Program-made: the position numbers and the translations under genes
The notes under the pieces: model-generated
The model's database searches: none
What the model saw: the letters and a program-made list of their open reading frames with translations, nothing else
What the model was told of the DNA's origin: nothing
Shown here: piece by piece, positions 1-9,157 of the stretch
Layout: every line of letters begins with the position of its first letter
Position numbering within the stretch: position 1 is the first letter of the stretch
Source of the DNA: Mycobacteroides saopaulense
GTDB taxonomy: Bacteria > Actinomycetota > Actinomycetes > Mycobacteriales > Mycobacteriaceae
Direction: 5' to 3'
Length of the DNA stretch: 64,000 nucleotides
NCBI RefSeq assembly: GCF_001456355.1
Contig: NZ_CP010271.1
Coordinates: 434,001-498,000 of the forward strand

Positions 1-563
1 CCGAGCGTGGCCGCGGTGGCCAGATCGTCAACATCGCCTCGGCAGGAGCTATCACCCCGACACCGGTCTTTCCTGCATATTCCGCGTCCAAGGCGGCAGT
101 GAAGATGCTGAGCGAATGCATGCGGATGGAGCTGGGCCCCAAGGGAATAGGTGTTTCTGCGGTGTGCCCGGGCTTCATCAACACCAACATCGGGGTGAAC
201 GCCACCGTCGCGGGTCTGGATGTTCGCGACGACGTGCGCGAGCGCGCGAACAACATGATGAGGGCCTTCCAGTCGTCGGCTCCGATGCGTGTTCTGGACC
301 AGTTGATCGGTCCTCCGCAAGTGGCGCGGGCGACGGTGCGCGCGGCGCGCTTCAACTTCGCGGTGGCGCCGGTGCGCCCCGAGGCGTGGCTGGGCTACTT
401 CTTGAGTCGGCTCCTGCCCGGTCTCAACCGACACTTCATGTATCCGATCCCGTACTGGCTCGGACTGGATATCGACACGCTCATGCCCAGGGTGCAACGC
501 GTCATCGACAATCTGACGGAGCGCACCCCGACGCCATCGGCAACCGAGCAGTCGCCGGTGTGA
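1..563 (+). CDS. Short-chain dehydrogenase/reductase, 3' part only
   Basis: The gene enters from the left edge, read in the frame starting at base 3. The visible part begins with the end of a Rossmann fold: an IVNIAS strand followed by YSASK, which is the catalytic Tyr-x-x-x-Lys of classical short-chain dehydrogenases. It continues with the typical VCPGFINTNI segment after the active site. The tail (RPEAWLGYFLSRLLP) resembles the SDR half of mycobacterial EphD, an epoxide hydrolase/SDR fusion, so the full protein may be that kind of fusion or a free SDR. The substrate cannot be told. The N-terminal cofactor-binding motif lies outside the window. Confidence 0.88.
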   Translation, partial: ERGRGGQIVNIASAGAITPTPVFPAYSASKAAVKMLSECMRMELGPKGIGVSAVCPGFINTNIGVNATVAGLDVRDDVRERANNMMRAFQSSAPMRVLDQLIGPPQVARATVRAARFNFAVAPVRPEAWLGYFLSRLLPGLNRHFMYPIPYWLGLDIDTLMPRVQRVIDNLTERTPTPSATEQSPV

Positions 564-615
564 CCGGGGACTGATCCGCTCACCGGGAATTGAACAATGG
601 CCCTGGCCGGTACGC

Positions 616-1053
616 GTGGGTACGGTGGCGTTTGTGGCGACACAACATCAAACGTTCCGGGTCTTCACCGACAATGCCGACGGATGGCATGAGCTGACCA
701 ACGGAACGGGTGTCACGGCGAGGGTGAACGCCCCCGACCTGAAGCAGGCACAGCGGGCCCGGCATTCGCTGCGGAACTCCCGCAAGGAGGCACCCGCAGT
801 CATCCTCGATGTATACGTGCATATCGAGGCCGATTCACGATCGGCCCGCAAGCACTTCGCGAGCCTGAGGGTTCCGGCAGCGGTCTCGTATGCGGGCACT
901 CCCGAGGGGCTGGCGGGCCTGATCGCCGATATCTACCTGGCCGGTGTGGCCGACGGGGTGACTCTCATTCCGGCATCGCCCACCACGGACATCGATTGTG
1001 CCGTGCGCCGTGTGTTCGCGTTGCTGCCGCAACGTATCCCGCTGGCGGCCTGA
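616..1053 (+). CDS. Small protein resembling the C-terminal part of luciferase-like monooxygenases
   Basis: 145 residues from a GTG start; GTG codons at 625 and 634 are alternatives. The second half (AGTPEGLAGLIADIYLAGVADG, split here: AGTPEGLAGL then a region rich in A, G and D, then VTLIPASP) is like the C-terminal stretch of bacterial luciferase-like flavin monooxygenases, where a GTPE-x-V helix precedes a GADGF-type strand. The (beta/alpha)8 flavin-binding core is absent, so it is either a stand-alone helper domain or a remnant. It sits between the SDR gene and a convergent uraD-like gene 7 bases away. The coding call is firmer than the family call. Confidence 0.55.
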   Translation: MGTVAFVATQHQTFRVFTDNADGWHELTNGTGVTARVNAPDLKQAQRARHSLRNSRKEAPAVILDVYVHIEADSRSARKHFASLRVPAAVSYAGTPEGLAGLIADIYLAGVADGVTLIPASPTTDIDCAVRRVFALLPQRIPLAA

Positions 1054-1060
1054 GCGGCGA

Positions 1061-1582
1061 TCACCAGTTGTCGTAGCCGCCCTCGGGGCCGAGCATCCGT
1101 TCAAGCCGGGTGCGGTTGATCTTCGCGAGTTCGTTGCGGGTCACCTTGCGTTCGGTGTCCACGTCATGGTGCATCCGGTCGGCGATCGCCCGTAGCACGG
1201 AGGCGCCGTCCTGGCCGCACATGTGCATGACGAAGCGATGACCGAAGTGGTGCTCGTATCGATGGGCGGCGGCTCGCAATGCAGCCATCATGCCGGGTGT
1301 CTCGTCGCGGATCGCGCATTGTTCGGCGGTAGAACGGGCACTTCCCGGCCGTTTGCCCAACGGAAGATAGGCGATCAGCACCTCGTCCAGCGACTCCTCG
1401 GACAGGGCGAACAGTTCGTTGTCGGCGCATCGAAACAGGGCATCGTGGTCGGCGAACGGCCGCGCCGCGGCGATCTTGCGGGCCCAGGTCACGCTGCCGC
1501 CGCACTCGTACAGCGCGTGGACCGCTTTGGTGTCGGGCATCTCGTTGAACGTGTCGCGGCCGATGCCCTGATGCATCAACAT
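1061..1582 (-). CDS. OHCU decarboxylase family protein (uraD-like), catalytic His replaced
   Basis: 173 residues with the length and all-helical pattern of 2-oxo-4-hydroxy-4-carboxy-5-ureidoimidazoline decarboxylase, the last step of urate conversion to S-allantoin. The N-terminal FNEMPDTKAVHALYECGGS and the central STAEQ are recognisable; the Glu of STAEQ corresponds to a catalytic Glu of the family, and the C-terminal ELAKINRTRLERML carries the conserved Arg region. The family's AHP-x-(I/L)-G segment reads AYLPLG here, so the catalytic His is Tyr. No uricase or transthyretin-like gene is nearby. The fold is likely; activity is doubtful. Confidence 0.75.
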   Translation of the reverse strand: MLMHQGIGRDTFNEMPDTKAVHALYECGGSVTWARKIAAARPFADHDALFRCADNELFALSEESLDEVLIAYLPLGKRPGSARSTAEQCAIRDETPGMMAALRAAAHRYEHHFGHRFVMHMCGQDGASVLRAIADRMHHDVDTERKVTRNELAKINRTRLERMLGPEGGYDNW

Positions 1583-1696
1583 AAGACCATGATTCGACGG
1601 GTGGGCGCGGTTCGCTAGAGGGGGACCGTTGATTTTGCAGGAGCTTAACGCGACGTAACATTGCGCCCAGTAACACCGGGGAAGGAGTGGGGGACA

Positions 1697-2383
1697 GTGA
1701 CGGATCCGGCCTGGCAGGAGTACCCGCAGGAGCCATGGCCGCCTGGCGAGGCGGTTCCCTATCCCGAGGATCCGAAGCCGCCGAAATGGCCCTGGATAGT
1801 CGCCGGCGTGAGTGTGCTCGCAGTGCTGGCGATCGCCTTGGCCTCGATCTGGGTCATCACCCGCCGAACCGAGATAGCGGCCCCCACAACGGTCACCGTC
1901 ACCCCGTCCACAACGTGGACCGGCCCCAACGATGTCCCGCTGCCTTCGATCACGACGACCGAGCCGCCACCGCCATCACCGCCCCCGCCCAACCCCAGCA
2001 CGGGCATGGAGACCACGCCCACGACCACCGAGGCGCCGCCCGTACCGACCACCACCGAGGCGCCGAAGCCGGTACCCACGACGGGTCAGGGGCCCGGGGG
2101 TTCCGGGAACGGCGGCAAGAGCGTTACCTACAGCGTGGGTGGTCAAGGCGGCGGGGTCAATGTCGCCTATATGACGGACAACGACTACGTACGGGTGTCG
2201 AATATCTCGCAGCCGTGGGCGGTCTCGGTGACGGTCACACGTCGGGACGTTCCGCTGACCATGAATGTCACCATGGTCGGCGAGGGCACCATCAGCTGCT
2301 CCATCAGCGTCGACGGAGTGACTGTCGCCCAAAGCAGCACCGACGTGTTCGCCGTCGTGTGCCAGGCGCCTATGCCGGGCTAG
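1697..2383 (+). CDS. Single-pass membrane protein with C-terminal MmpS-like domain
   Basis: 228 residues from a GTG preceded by GGAG at 1686-1689. An in-frame start at 1661 is less likely because it has no ribosome site. Order: an acidic, Pro-rich cytoplasmic head (about 1-30), one transmembrane helix (about 33-55), a Thr/Pro linker with PTTTEAP-like repeats (about 60-140), then an extracellular domain with VTYSV, SQPW, ISCSI and VDGV motifs typical of MmpS proteins, and a Cys pair. MmpS proteins normally accompany MmpL lipid transporters, but no mmpL gene is adjacent. It overlaps the convergent ppa by 4 bases. It shares its domain with the two secreted proteins at 47.9-48.8 kb. Confidence 0.8.
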   Translation: MTDPAWQEYPQEPWPPGEAVPYPEDPKPPKWPWIVAGVSVLAVLAIALASIWVITRRTEIAAPTTVTVTPSTTWTGPNDVPLPSITTTEPPPPSPPPPNPSTGMETTPTTTEAPPVPTTTEAPKPVPTTGQGPGGSGNGGKSVTYSVGGQGGGVNVAYMTDNDYVRVSNISQPWAVSVTVTRRDVPLTMNVTMVGEGTISCSISVDGVTVAQSSTDVFAVVCQAPMPG

Positions 2384-2868
2384 TGGCCCTGGGTCTTGAG
2401 GCGTTCGAACGACGCGAGCACCTCGGCCTCGGCCTCGGCGCGGCCCACCCAATCGGCAGCCTCGACGAACTTGCCGGGCTCAAGGTCCTTGTAGTGCACG
2501 AAGAAGTGCTTGATGGAGTCCAGCTCGAAGCTCGACACATCCCCGATGTCTTGAATGTGGTCCCAGCGCGGGTCGCCCGCGGGTACGCACAGCACCTTGT
2601 CGTCGCCACCACCGTCGTCGACCATCTTGAACATGCCGACGGGCCGCGCCTCGACGATCACGCCGGGGAAGACCGACTCCGGCAACAGCACCAGCGCGTC
2701 CAGCGGATCGCCGTCTTCACCCAGGGTGTTCTCGATGAATCCGTAGTCGGTGGGGTAGGCCATCGGTGTGTAGAGGTAGCGGTCCAGGCGCACGCGGCCG
2801 GTCTCGTGATCGACCTCGTACTTGTTGCGCTGGCCCTTGGGGATCTCGATGGTGACGTCGAACTCCAC
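2380..2868 (-). CDS. ppa: Inorganic pyrophosphatase
   Basis: 162 residues, exactly the length of the M. tuberculosis family I pyrophosphatase (Rv3628). It hydrolyses pyrophosphate to phosphate in the cytoplasm and so pulls nucleotide and tRNA-charging reactions forward. The metal-binding signature D52-x-D54-P-x-D57 is present, as are the E8/K16 region and the [11 protein letters not shown] segment. His21, reported near the active site of the tuberculosis enzyme, is kept, but position 86 (His there) is Gly here. The gene is divergent from the dacB-like gene, as in M. tuberculosis. Confidence 0.97.
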   Translation of the reverse strand: MEFDVTIEIPKGQRNKYEVDHETGRVRLDRYLYTPMAYPTDYGFIENTLGEDGDPLDALVLLPESVFPGVIVEARPVGMFKMVDDGGGDDKVLCVPAGDPRWDHIQDIGDVSSFELDSIKHFFVHYKDLEPGKFVEAADWVGRAEAEAEVLASFERLKTQGH

Positions 2869-2960
2869 ACCCGCTCCTTGAATGTCGGTGGTACTGGCCT
2901 TGTCGGTCTGTCGGATGGTCTGCGGTGTAAGCGCTCATCCAGCGCGCACCAGGATAGCGA

Positions 2961-2966
2961 TACCCT
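2961..2966 (+). promoter_or_regulatory. -10 hexamer of the dacB-like gene, probably leaderless
   Basis: TACCCT lies 7 bases before the ATG at 2974, the spacing expected when transcription starts at the start codon itself. No Shine-Dalgarno sequence precedes this ATG. No convincing -35 box was seen, as is common in mycobacteria. Confidence 0.4.
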
Positions 2967-2973
2967 GCAGAGC

Positions 2974-4371
2974 ATGGTCACCGCCAGGGCACTAGATCCG
3001 CGTCGCTGGCGGCGCTCTACCCACACCCTGCTCGCCATCGCCGTGGTGTTGGCGATTGCCGCGTTGGTGCTCCTGGCTTCGCTGACCACGGGCGCATCCA
3101 GCTCTCGCCAGCCGCAGGACACCGATCCACAACCGGCGCTCGTCACGCCCACGCCCGGCATCGTGCCGGTTTCCGATTCCGCGCCGGTACCTACGGCGGA
3201 CGGTTTGTCACAGGCGCTGGACAAGGCGCTGACCGATCCGGCCCTGGGCATGTTCACCGGCCGAGTCACCGATGCGCTGACCGGCCGCGAGCTGTGGCAG
3301 CAGGGCTCCAACGTGCCGATGGTGCCCGCATCCACCAACAAGGTGCTGACTGCCGCGGCGGCGCTGCTGACCCTCGACCGCGATGCAAAGCTCACCACGT
3401 CGGTGGTGGCCGATACCGCGGGACAACGGGGATTGGTGACGTTGGTGGGTGGCGGAGACCCGATCCTCAGTGCCGCACCGGCGGACACCGATACCTGGTA
3501 CCGCGACGCCGCCCGGATCAGCGACCTGGCCGACCAGGTGCGCAAGTCGGGGGTCACCGTCACGTCGATCACGGTGGACATCAGCAGGTTCGGTGGACCT
3601 TCGATGGCGCCGGGTTGGGACCCCGCCGATATCGACGGCGGCGATGTCGCACCCATCGAGGCCGTGATGCTCGACGCCGGGCGCACCCAGCCGACCGACT
3701 ACGACTCTCGTCGTTCCACCACCCCGGCGTTGGATGCCGGCCGGGCGCTTGCCAAGGCGCTCGGCGTCGACCCCGACATGGTCCGATTGGATGCTGCGCC
3801 GCCGTCGGCGAAATCGATTGCCTCCGTTCAATCGGCACCGTTGATGGAGCGGCTGCGGGAGATGATGAACGCCTCCGACAATGTGATGGCGGAAACCATC
3901 GGTCGCGAGGTGGCACTGGCGTCGGGCCGTTCGCAGACCTTCTCCGGAACTGTCGATGCGGTTACAAGCCAATTGCGCAGCGCTGGAATCGATCTCACGA
4001 GCCTCACGTTGCGTGACTCCAGCGGGCTGTCGGTGGACGACAGGGTGACCGCACGCACTCTCGACGAGGTCATCGGAGCCGCCGCCGGGCCCGATCAGCC
4101 GAAGCTGCGGCCGCTGCTGGATGTGTTGCCCATCGCCGGCGGCAGTGGCACGTTGTCGGAACGCTTTATCCTGCAAAATCAGGCCGCGGCGGGTTGGTTG
4201 CGTGCCAAGACGGGATCGCTGACCGGCGTGAACACACTGGCCGGTGTGGTCACCGACGTCGGCGGGCGGGTACTGACCTTCGCGCTGATGCAAAACCAGG
4301 CCACTGCCCCGACGGCACGCAACGCGGTGGACAACACGGCTGCTGTGCTGCGGTCTTGCGGATGTAGCTGA
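2974..4371 (+). CDS. D-alanyl-D-alanine carboxypeptidase/endopeptidase (PBP4 type)
   Basis: 465 residues, the counterpart of Rv3627c. It trims or cuts peptidoglycan cross-links outside the membrane. The N-terminus has a basic head and a membrane anchor or uncleaved signal helix (about 18-38), then a Ser/Pro linker. The penicillin-binding motifs appear in order: S120-T-N-K123, then SDN in NASDNVMAE (about residue 306), then KTG in RAKTGSLTG (about 411). The region between the first two is long, as in class C (DacB/PBP4) enzymes. Its stop overlaps the next start (TGATG), so it is coupled to the zinc protease gene and tilS. Confidence 0.93.
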   Translation: MVTARALDPRRWRRSTHTLLAIAVVLAIAALVLLASLTTGASSSRQPQDTDPQPALVTPTPGIVPVSDSAPVPTADGLSQALDKALTDPALGMFTGRVTDALTGRELWQQGSNVPMVPASTNKVLTAAAALLTLDRDAKLTTSVVADTAGQRGLVTLVGGGDPILSAAPADTDTWYRDAARISDLADQVRKSGVTVTSITVDISRFGGPSMAPGWDPADIDGGDVAPIEAVMLDAGRTQPTDYDSRRSTTPALDAGRALAKALGVDPDMVRLDAAPPSAKSIASVQSAPLMERLREMMNASDNVMAETIGREVALASGRSQTFSGTVDAVTSQLRSAGIDLTSLTLRDSSGLSVDDRVTARTLDEVIGAAAGPDQPKLRPLLDVLPIAGGSGTLSERFILQNQAAAGWLRAKTGSLTGVNTLAGVVTDVGGRVLTFALMQNQATAPTARNAVDNTAAVLRSCGCS

Positions 4372-5417
4372 TGGCCGGGTCGGGCGACGAGCGTCCCGAA
4401 TTGACTGTTGGCCGAATGGTCAACTGGGAGTTCGCCGCGACCGTAGGCGCCAAGTTGGCGCGGCCCGCGTCACCCACGACCGAATACACGCGTCAGCAGG
4501 CTATCGCCGAGCTCTCGGACGCATCGCGGCGGGCGGAGACACCGGTGCGCGAGCTGACCGGTCTCGCGGACGGACTGATGGTGCCGGAGGCGCGGATCAT
4601 CGACCGTCCCAGCTGGATTGCGGCGGCCGCGGAATCCATGCGCCTGATGGCCGGTGGTGGCGACGGGGCCCCCGGGTTCCTGTCGGGTCGTGTCACCGGA
4701 GCGCAAACGGGTGCGGTGCTGGCATTCGTTTCCTCCGGCATCCTCGGGCAGTATGACCCGTTCACCGAGGACGGCGCCGGTGCACTACTGCTGGTGTATC
4801 CGAACGTCATTGCGGTGGAACGGCAACTTCGCGTGGTCCCCAGCGATTTCCGTATGTGGGTGTGTCTGCACGAGGTCACGCACCGCGTGCAGTTCTCTGC
4901 CAACCCGTGGCTGGCCGGTTACATGTCGGGCACCTTGGCGACCCTCGCGCACGAGCAAGAAGAGGATGTGGCCGGTATGCTCGGCAGGCTCGCCGAGTTC
5001 GTCCGCTCGCCGAAGGGTCAGGGTGAGAACGGAATCGTGGATCTGCTGCGCGCCATGCAGTCTGAGAGCGGCAGGGACGCGCTGGATCGTCTGTTGGTGC
5101 TGGGCACGCTTCTGGAAGGGCATGCCGACCACGTCATGGACGCGGTGGGCCCGGCCGTTGTCCCGTCGGTGTCGTCCATCAGATCCAGGTTCGAGGCGCG
5201 GCGCTCGCGCAAGCAGCCGCCGTTGCAGCGGATCATCCGTGCGCTCATCGGCATGGATGCCAAGATGCAGCAGTACACCCGTGGGAAGAGATTTGTGGAC
5301 CACGTGGTGGGAAAGGTGGGGATGGCGCGGTTCAACACCATCTGGCGCGATGCGGAAACCTTGCCCAAGCCTGTCGAGATCGAGAGCCCGGACCGGTGGA
5401 TCGACCGAGTTCTCTAG
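4371..5417 (+). CDS. Zinc-dependent metalloprotease, DUF2342 family (Rv3626c-like)
   Basis: 348 residues. The zincin motif HEVTH (H167 to H171) sits in a CLHEVTHRVQF helix, followed by the family's distal EGHADHVMD segment, which probably supplies the third ligand. The family was once annotated as coenzyme F420 biosynthesis-associated; no substrate is established. No signal peptide is evident, so it is probably cytoplasmic. It sits between the carboxypeptidase gene (TGATG overlap) and tilS (22-base overlap), the same order as Rv3627c-Rv3626c-Rv3625c, which indicates one transcript. Confidence 0.9.
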   Translation: MAGSGDERPELTVGRMVNWEFAATVGAKLARPASPTTEYTRQQAIAELSDASRRAETPVRELTGLADGLMVPEARIIDRPSWIAAAAESMRLMAGGGDGAPGFLSGRVTGAQTGAVLAFVSSGILGQYDPFTEDGAGALLLVYPNVIAVERQLRVVPSDFRMWVCLHEVTHRVQFSANPWLAGYMSGTLATLAHEQEEDVAGMLGRLAEFVRSPKGQGENGIVDLLRAMQSESGRDALDRLLVLGTLLEGHADHVMDAVGPAVVPSVSSIRSRFEARRSRKQPPLQRIIRALIGMDAKMQQYTRGKRFVDHVVGKVGMARFNTIWRDAETLPKPVEIESPDRWIDRVL

Positions 5418-6355
5418 CACTGCGCGGCGCCGTCAAAGCATTTGGTGCGCAGTATCTTCCGGGTGCCACGGAGGTGGTTGTGGCGCTCTCGGGTGGTGCG
5501 GATTCGTTGGCACTCACGGCGGCAGCCGTCGCGCAGGGCTGGGCGGTGCGTGCGCTCGTCGTCGACCATGGGCTGCAGCCAGACTCGGTGGAGGTCGCCA
5601 CCGCGGCTCGAGAACAGGCGTTGGTCCTGGGATGCCATGACGCATCCATTCTTTCGGTGACGGTTGACGGGCCGGGGGGCCTGGAAGCGGCGGCCCGGGA
5701 TGCCCGGTACGCGGCGTTGGGTCACGCCCGGGATGGGCTGCCGGTGCTGCTCGCCCATACTCTCGACGATCAGGCCGAAACGGTGTTGCTGGGACTCGGG
5801 CGGGGGTCCGGCGGGCGTTCCCTCGCGGGAATGCGTCCCTGGGATGATCCGTGGGGACGTCCGCTTCTGGAGGTTCGTCGTACCGAGACACGGTCCGCCT
5901 GCGCCGAATTGGGGGTCACCCCATGGGAAGACCCGCACAACGCGGATTCACGCTTCGTCAGGGTGCGGCTGCGCCACGAGGTGTTGCCGCTGCTGGAACA
6001 GGTCCTCGGGGGTGGGGTTGCCGAGGCGCTTGCACGTACCGCGGCCTCGTTGCGCGATGATGGGGATGCACTCGACGAACAGGCGCGGGCTTTCTTTCCC
6101 GGTTCGGAATCGCTGACCATCTCAAGCCTGCGCGATGTTGCGCCCGCGGTGCGGCGACGAGTGATCAGACTGTGGCTACTGGCCGGCGGCGCACAGGATT
6201 TGAACGACAACCAGATTCGCGCGGTGGATGCGCTCATCGTGCGGTGGCGCGGACAGGGCGGGGTGGCCGTCGGTGCCAACTTGCCGTACCAGCGTTTGGT
6301 GGCATCAAGGTCCGGTGACGCACTGGTGCTGTCGGTTCACGATGTCACTACGTGA
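5396..6355 (+). CDS. tilS: tRNA(Ile)-lysidine synthetase
   Basis: 319 residues, the counterpart of mesJ/Rv3625c. It attaches lysine to C34 of the CAU-anticodon isoleucine tRNA in an ATP-dependent reaction, which changes both codon reading and charging. The PP-loop S32-G-G-A-D-S37 is present, then HTLDDQAETVL, typical of the N-terminal N-type ATPase domain; the C-terminal part (about 215-319) is the shorter substrate-binding domain seen in actinobacteria. The ATG at 5396 lies inside the preceding gene, in keeping with a coupled operon. It ends in an 8-base overlap with the convergent monooxygenase gene. Confidence 0.95.
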   Translation: MDRPSSLALRGAVKAFGAQYLPGATEVVVALSGGADSLALTAAAVAQGWAVRALVVDHGLQPDSVEVATAAREQALVLGCHDASILSVTVDGPGGLEAAARDARYAALGHARDGLPVLLAHTLDDQAETVLLGLGRGSGGRSLAGMRPWDDPWGRPLLEVRRTETRSACAELGVTPWEDPHNADSRFVRVRLRHEVLPLLEQVLGGGVAEALARTAASLRDDGDALDEQARAFFPGSESLTISSLRDVAPAVRRRVIRLWLLAGGAQDLNDNQIRAVDALIVRWRGQGGVAVGANLPYQRLVASRSGDALVLSVHDVTT

Positions 6356-7844
6356 TGGCGAAATCTTCGCGTATCGGTGAGGTGAGGGTGCGGCGGTACG
6401 CAACAGGTGGCCAGGGCCACAACTCGGGCACGCCATCAGCCCCCAGATACCAGCTGTCGCACCCCGTGGACCAGACGGTGTTGGGCATCGCCCGGCGTAC
6501 CTCGGTGTTGAATATCTCAGCGGCCTCCGCCGTAGGCGCCACCGATTGCACTCGACCGAAACGAATCTCGTCGATCCAGTGCATCGCGAACTTCACCTGA
6601 GTCTCGGCGATCGAGATGAGTGAGTTGTTGCCGATCGGACTGTTCGGCCCGATCAAGAGGAAGAAGTTCGGGAATCCGGCCAGGCCCACGGCACGGTAGG
6701 CGCGCGGCCCGTCACTCCATGCGTCGCTGAGCTTGATGCCTTCGCGCCCGATCACCTCCATCGGTCGCAAGTACGAGTGCGCGTCAAAACCCGTGGCGCA
6801 AACCAGAATATCGAGCTCATGCAAGATTCCGTCCTTGGTGATGACGCCCTGCGGCACGATGCGCTCGATCCCCTCGGTGAACACCGAGACATTGGGTCGC
6901 TGTACGGCTTTGAAGAACGGTACCGACATCACCAATCGCCGGCACAGCGGTTCGTAGTCGGGATGCAGCTTTTCGCGTAGCTGTGGATCGCGGATGAGTA
7001 GTCGATGCGATGCCCGTACAAATCCCTGGATGAGCTTTCGGCGTGCACCCGGATTCACCACCGAACCGCCCACGCCGCGCTCGAAATAGAAGCGCCACAA
7101 CCGATAAGAGAATCGGTTCAGGATGGGTACGCGGGACCAGACGGACTTCGATAACGCCGAGTAGGTGAAGTTGGGAACCGGCGCCACCCACTGCGCGGAG
7201 CGCTGGAACACCGAGAGGCTGAGAACCTCCTCGGCGAGGGCGCTGATGATCTGCACTCCCGAGGATCCGGTCCCGATGAGCCCGACCCGTTTCCCGGCGT
7301 ACGGCACGGAGTGGTCCCAGCGTGCGGAGTGAAAGCACGGTCCCGCAAAATCCTGCAGTCCGTCGATCTCGGGGAGGCGCGGCAGATGGAGGACGCCCGT
7401 GGCGCCCACCACGACGTCGGCGGTGTCCCGGCTGCCGTCGGAAAGCTCCAATTCCCAGTGGGGTTGGCCGGGTCCATCGACCCATTCGGCGCGAGTCACC
7501 GCGGTACCGAAACGGATGTTCCGGCGCAGATTCTGCTCGTCGGTGAATCTGACGAAGTACTGGTGGATCTCCGCCCCTGGTGAAAAGCCCTTACTCCAAT
7601 GGGGATTCGGGGCGAAGGAGTACGAGTAGTAACGGGACGGTACATCGCATTGCAGACCCGGATAGGTGTTGTCGCGCCAGGTGCCGCCGACCTCGTCGGC
7701 CTTCTCGTAGACGGTGAAGTTGGTGATACCCCGGTGGCGGAGGGTGGAGGCCATGCATAGGCCGGACATACCTGCGCCGATCACCACCACGCGGATATCG
7801 CGGGCACGTGCCGTTTGGACCGCTCCGTAAGCGCCATTGCTCAC
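6348..7844 (-). CDS. Baeyer-Villiger-type flavin monooxygenase
   Basis: 498 residues from a GTG at 7844. Longer readings run into the hpt promoter region and add a non-homologous tail. The FAD-binding GAGMSG lies at about 23-28, the second (NADPH) GTGSSG at about 190, and between them an FAGPCFHSARWDHS segment resembling the FxGxxxHxxxW(P/D) fingerprint of Baeyer-Villiger monooxygenases. The length and motifs are close to EthA and MymA of M. tuberculosis. The physiological ketone is unknown. It is inserted between tilS and hpt, which are neighbours in M. tuberculosis, so it is a lineage-specific accessory gene. Confidence 0.9.
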   Translation of the reverse strand: MSNGAYGAVQTARARDIRVVVIGAGMSGLCMASTLRHRGITNFTVYEKADEVGGTWRDNTYPGLQCDVPSRYYSYSFAPNPHWSKGFSPGAEIHQYFVRFTDEQNLRRNIRFGTAVTRAEWVDGPGQPHWELELSDGSRDTADVVVGATGVLHLPRLPEIDGLQDFAGPCFHSARWDHSVPYAGKRVGLIGTGSSGVQIISALAEEVLSLSVFQRSAQWVAPVPNFTYSALSKSVWSRVPILNRFSYRLWRFYFERGVGGSVVNPGARRKLIQGFVRASHRLLIRDPQLREKLHPDYEPLCRRLVMSVPFFKAVQRPNVSVFTEGIERIVPQGVITKDGILHELDILVCATGFDAHSYLRPMEVIGREGIKLSDAWSDGPRAYRAVGLAGFPNFFLLIGPNSPIGNNSLISIAETQVKFAMHWIDEIRFGRVQSVAPTAEAAEIFNTEVRRAMPNTVWSTGCDSWYLGADGVPELWPWPPVAYRRTLTSPIREDFAIT

Positions 7845-7967
7845 GTTTCCATAATGGCCTATTTCGTAAACAAAGTCACTAGGCAACTGGGATAAGCGGC
7901 TTGCGGCGAAGACCGTCCGGGGAGGTCGGCTTGGAGAGCTAACGCCCTCCATGGCACGCTGTCGGTC

Positions 7968-8549
7968 GTGACCTGCGAACAGGATCAGGCATGCGGCGAG
8001 CAATACAGCGGCGACGTGAAATCGGTGCTCCTCACGGAGGAGCAGATTCGCGCCAAGACCCAGGAGCTCGGCGCCGCCATCGGCGAGAAGTACCGGGACA
8101 TCGAGGGTGACCTGCTGCTGGTGACCGTGCTCAAGGGTGCTGTCATGTTCGTGTCGGATTTGGCCCGGGCCATCCCGATTCCCACCCAGATGGAGTTCAT
8201 GGCGGTCAGCTCGTACGGGTCGGCAACGTCGTCCTCCGGTGTGGTGCGGATTCTGAAGGACTTGGATCGGGACATCCAGGACCTGGACGTCCTGATCGTC
8301 GAGGACATCATCGACTCCGGACTGACCCTGAGCTGGCTCATGCGCAACCTCGCCTCACGCGGCCCGCGCTCGCTGAATGTGGTCTCGTTGCTGCGCAAGC
8401 CCGAGGCCAAGAAGGTCGACGTCGACGTGGCCCTCGTCGGATTCGAGATCCCCAACGAGTTCGTGGTCGGCTACGGGCTGGACTACGGCGAGCGCTACCG
8501 CGACCTGCCCTTCATCGGCACGCTTCACCCACGCGTCTACACCGACTGA
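7968..8549 (+). CDS. hpt: Hypoxanthine phosphoribosyltransferase
   Basis: 193 residues from a GTG at 7968; the length agrees with the tuberculosis enzyme (Rv3624c). It salvages hypoxanthine and guanine to IMP and GMP using PRPP. The PRPP loop [14 protein letters not shown] is at about 107-120, and the family FMAVSSYGS segment and the C-terminal [14 protein letters not shown] are intact. The gene is divergent from the monooxygenase (123-base gap) and its end overlaps the convergent SIMPL gene by 13 bases. Confidence 0.96.
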   Translation: MTCEQDQACGEQYSGDVKSVLLTEEQIRAKTQELGAAIGEKYRDIEGDLLLVTVLKGAVMFVSDLARAIPIPTQMEFMAVSSYGSATSSSGVVRILKDLDRDIQDLDVLIVEDIIDSGLTLSWLMRNLASRGPRSLNVVSLLRKPEAKKVDVDVALVGFEIPNEFVVGYGLDYGERYRDLPFIGTLHPRVYTD

Positions 8550-9154
8550 GTCAGCTCCCACACCACGGTGATCTGGGCGCTGACGGTCTGCTGACCCGCC
8601 TCCACCGGCGGTCCGCCCGCGGCCCGCAACATGGCGAACTCGGCGCGGGGAGACGGTCCCGCATGACCTCCGGTCTCGTCGATGCGCAGTACCTTGCCCA
8701 GCGTGCCGCCCGAGAGGGCGGCGTACTGCTCGGCGCGGGCCTTGGCATCGGCGAACGCCCGCTCACGCGCTTGCGTGGCGAGATCGGTGCTGTCCTGAAG
8801 GTCGAAGCTCACCCCGGACAGTTGCGCCGCCTCGCCACCCGCGGTGACCGCCTTGTCCAACACATCCGAGACCTTCGAGAGGTCGCGGACGGTGATGCGC
8901 ACCGAGTTGTCGGCGGCGTAGCCGGTGATCCGGTTGCCGTCGAACTGCGGGTGGACGGACATCCACGCGGTCCGGACATCCTCGGTGGCGACCCCCGAGT
9001 CGAGCACCGCATCGATCACCGCCCGAGCCTTGGCCTTCACATCGGCCATCACGCCGGCGATGCGGCGCGACCGCACCGACACCCCGACGGTTGCCATGAA
9101 CACGTCGGGGCTGCCGCTGGCCTCACCGTGGCCGATAACCGTGACGTCGCCCAT
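8537..9154 (-). CDS. SIMPL-domain protein without signal peptide
   Basis: 205 residues, a close paralogue of the upstream LpqG: both carry V-x-V-x-G-x-GE-x-x-G-x-PD, DV(R/Q)T, ITGY and [22 protein letters not shown]. It starts directly at the SIMPL domain ([14 protein letters not shown]), so it has neither lipobox nor secretion signal. It begins 3 bases after the lpqG stop, so the two are one transcript. The function of SIMPL (DUF541) proteins is poorly defined. The cytoplasmic location follows from the missing signal and is an inference. Confidence 0.85.
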   Translation of the reverse strand: MGDVTVIGHGEASGSPDVFMATVGVSVRSRRIAGVMADVKAKARAVIDAVLDSGVATEDVRTAWMSVHPQFDGNRITGYAADNSVRITVRDLSKVSDVLDKAVTAGGEAAQLSGVSFDLQDSTDLATQARERAFADAKARAEQYAALSGGTLGKVLRIDETGGHAGPSPRAEFAMLRAAGGPPVEAGQQTVSAQITVVWELTQSV

Positions 9155-9157
9155 GTT

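Noticed and set aside
1687..4371. A very long plus-strand frame of 894 codons
   Set aside because: Only its last 465 codons are a real protein (the PBP4-type enzyme). The first part is a shifted reading of the MmpS-like gene and the antisense of ppa.
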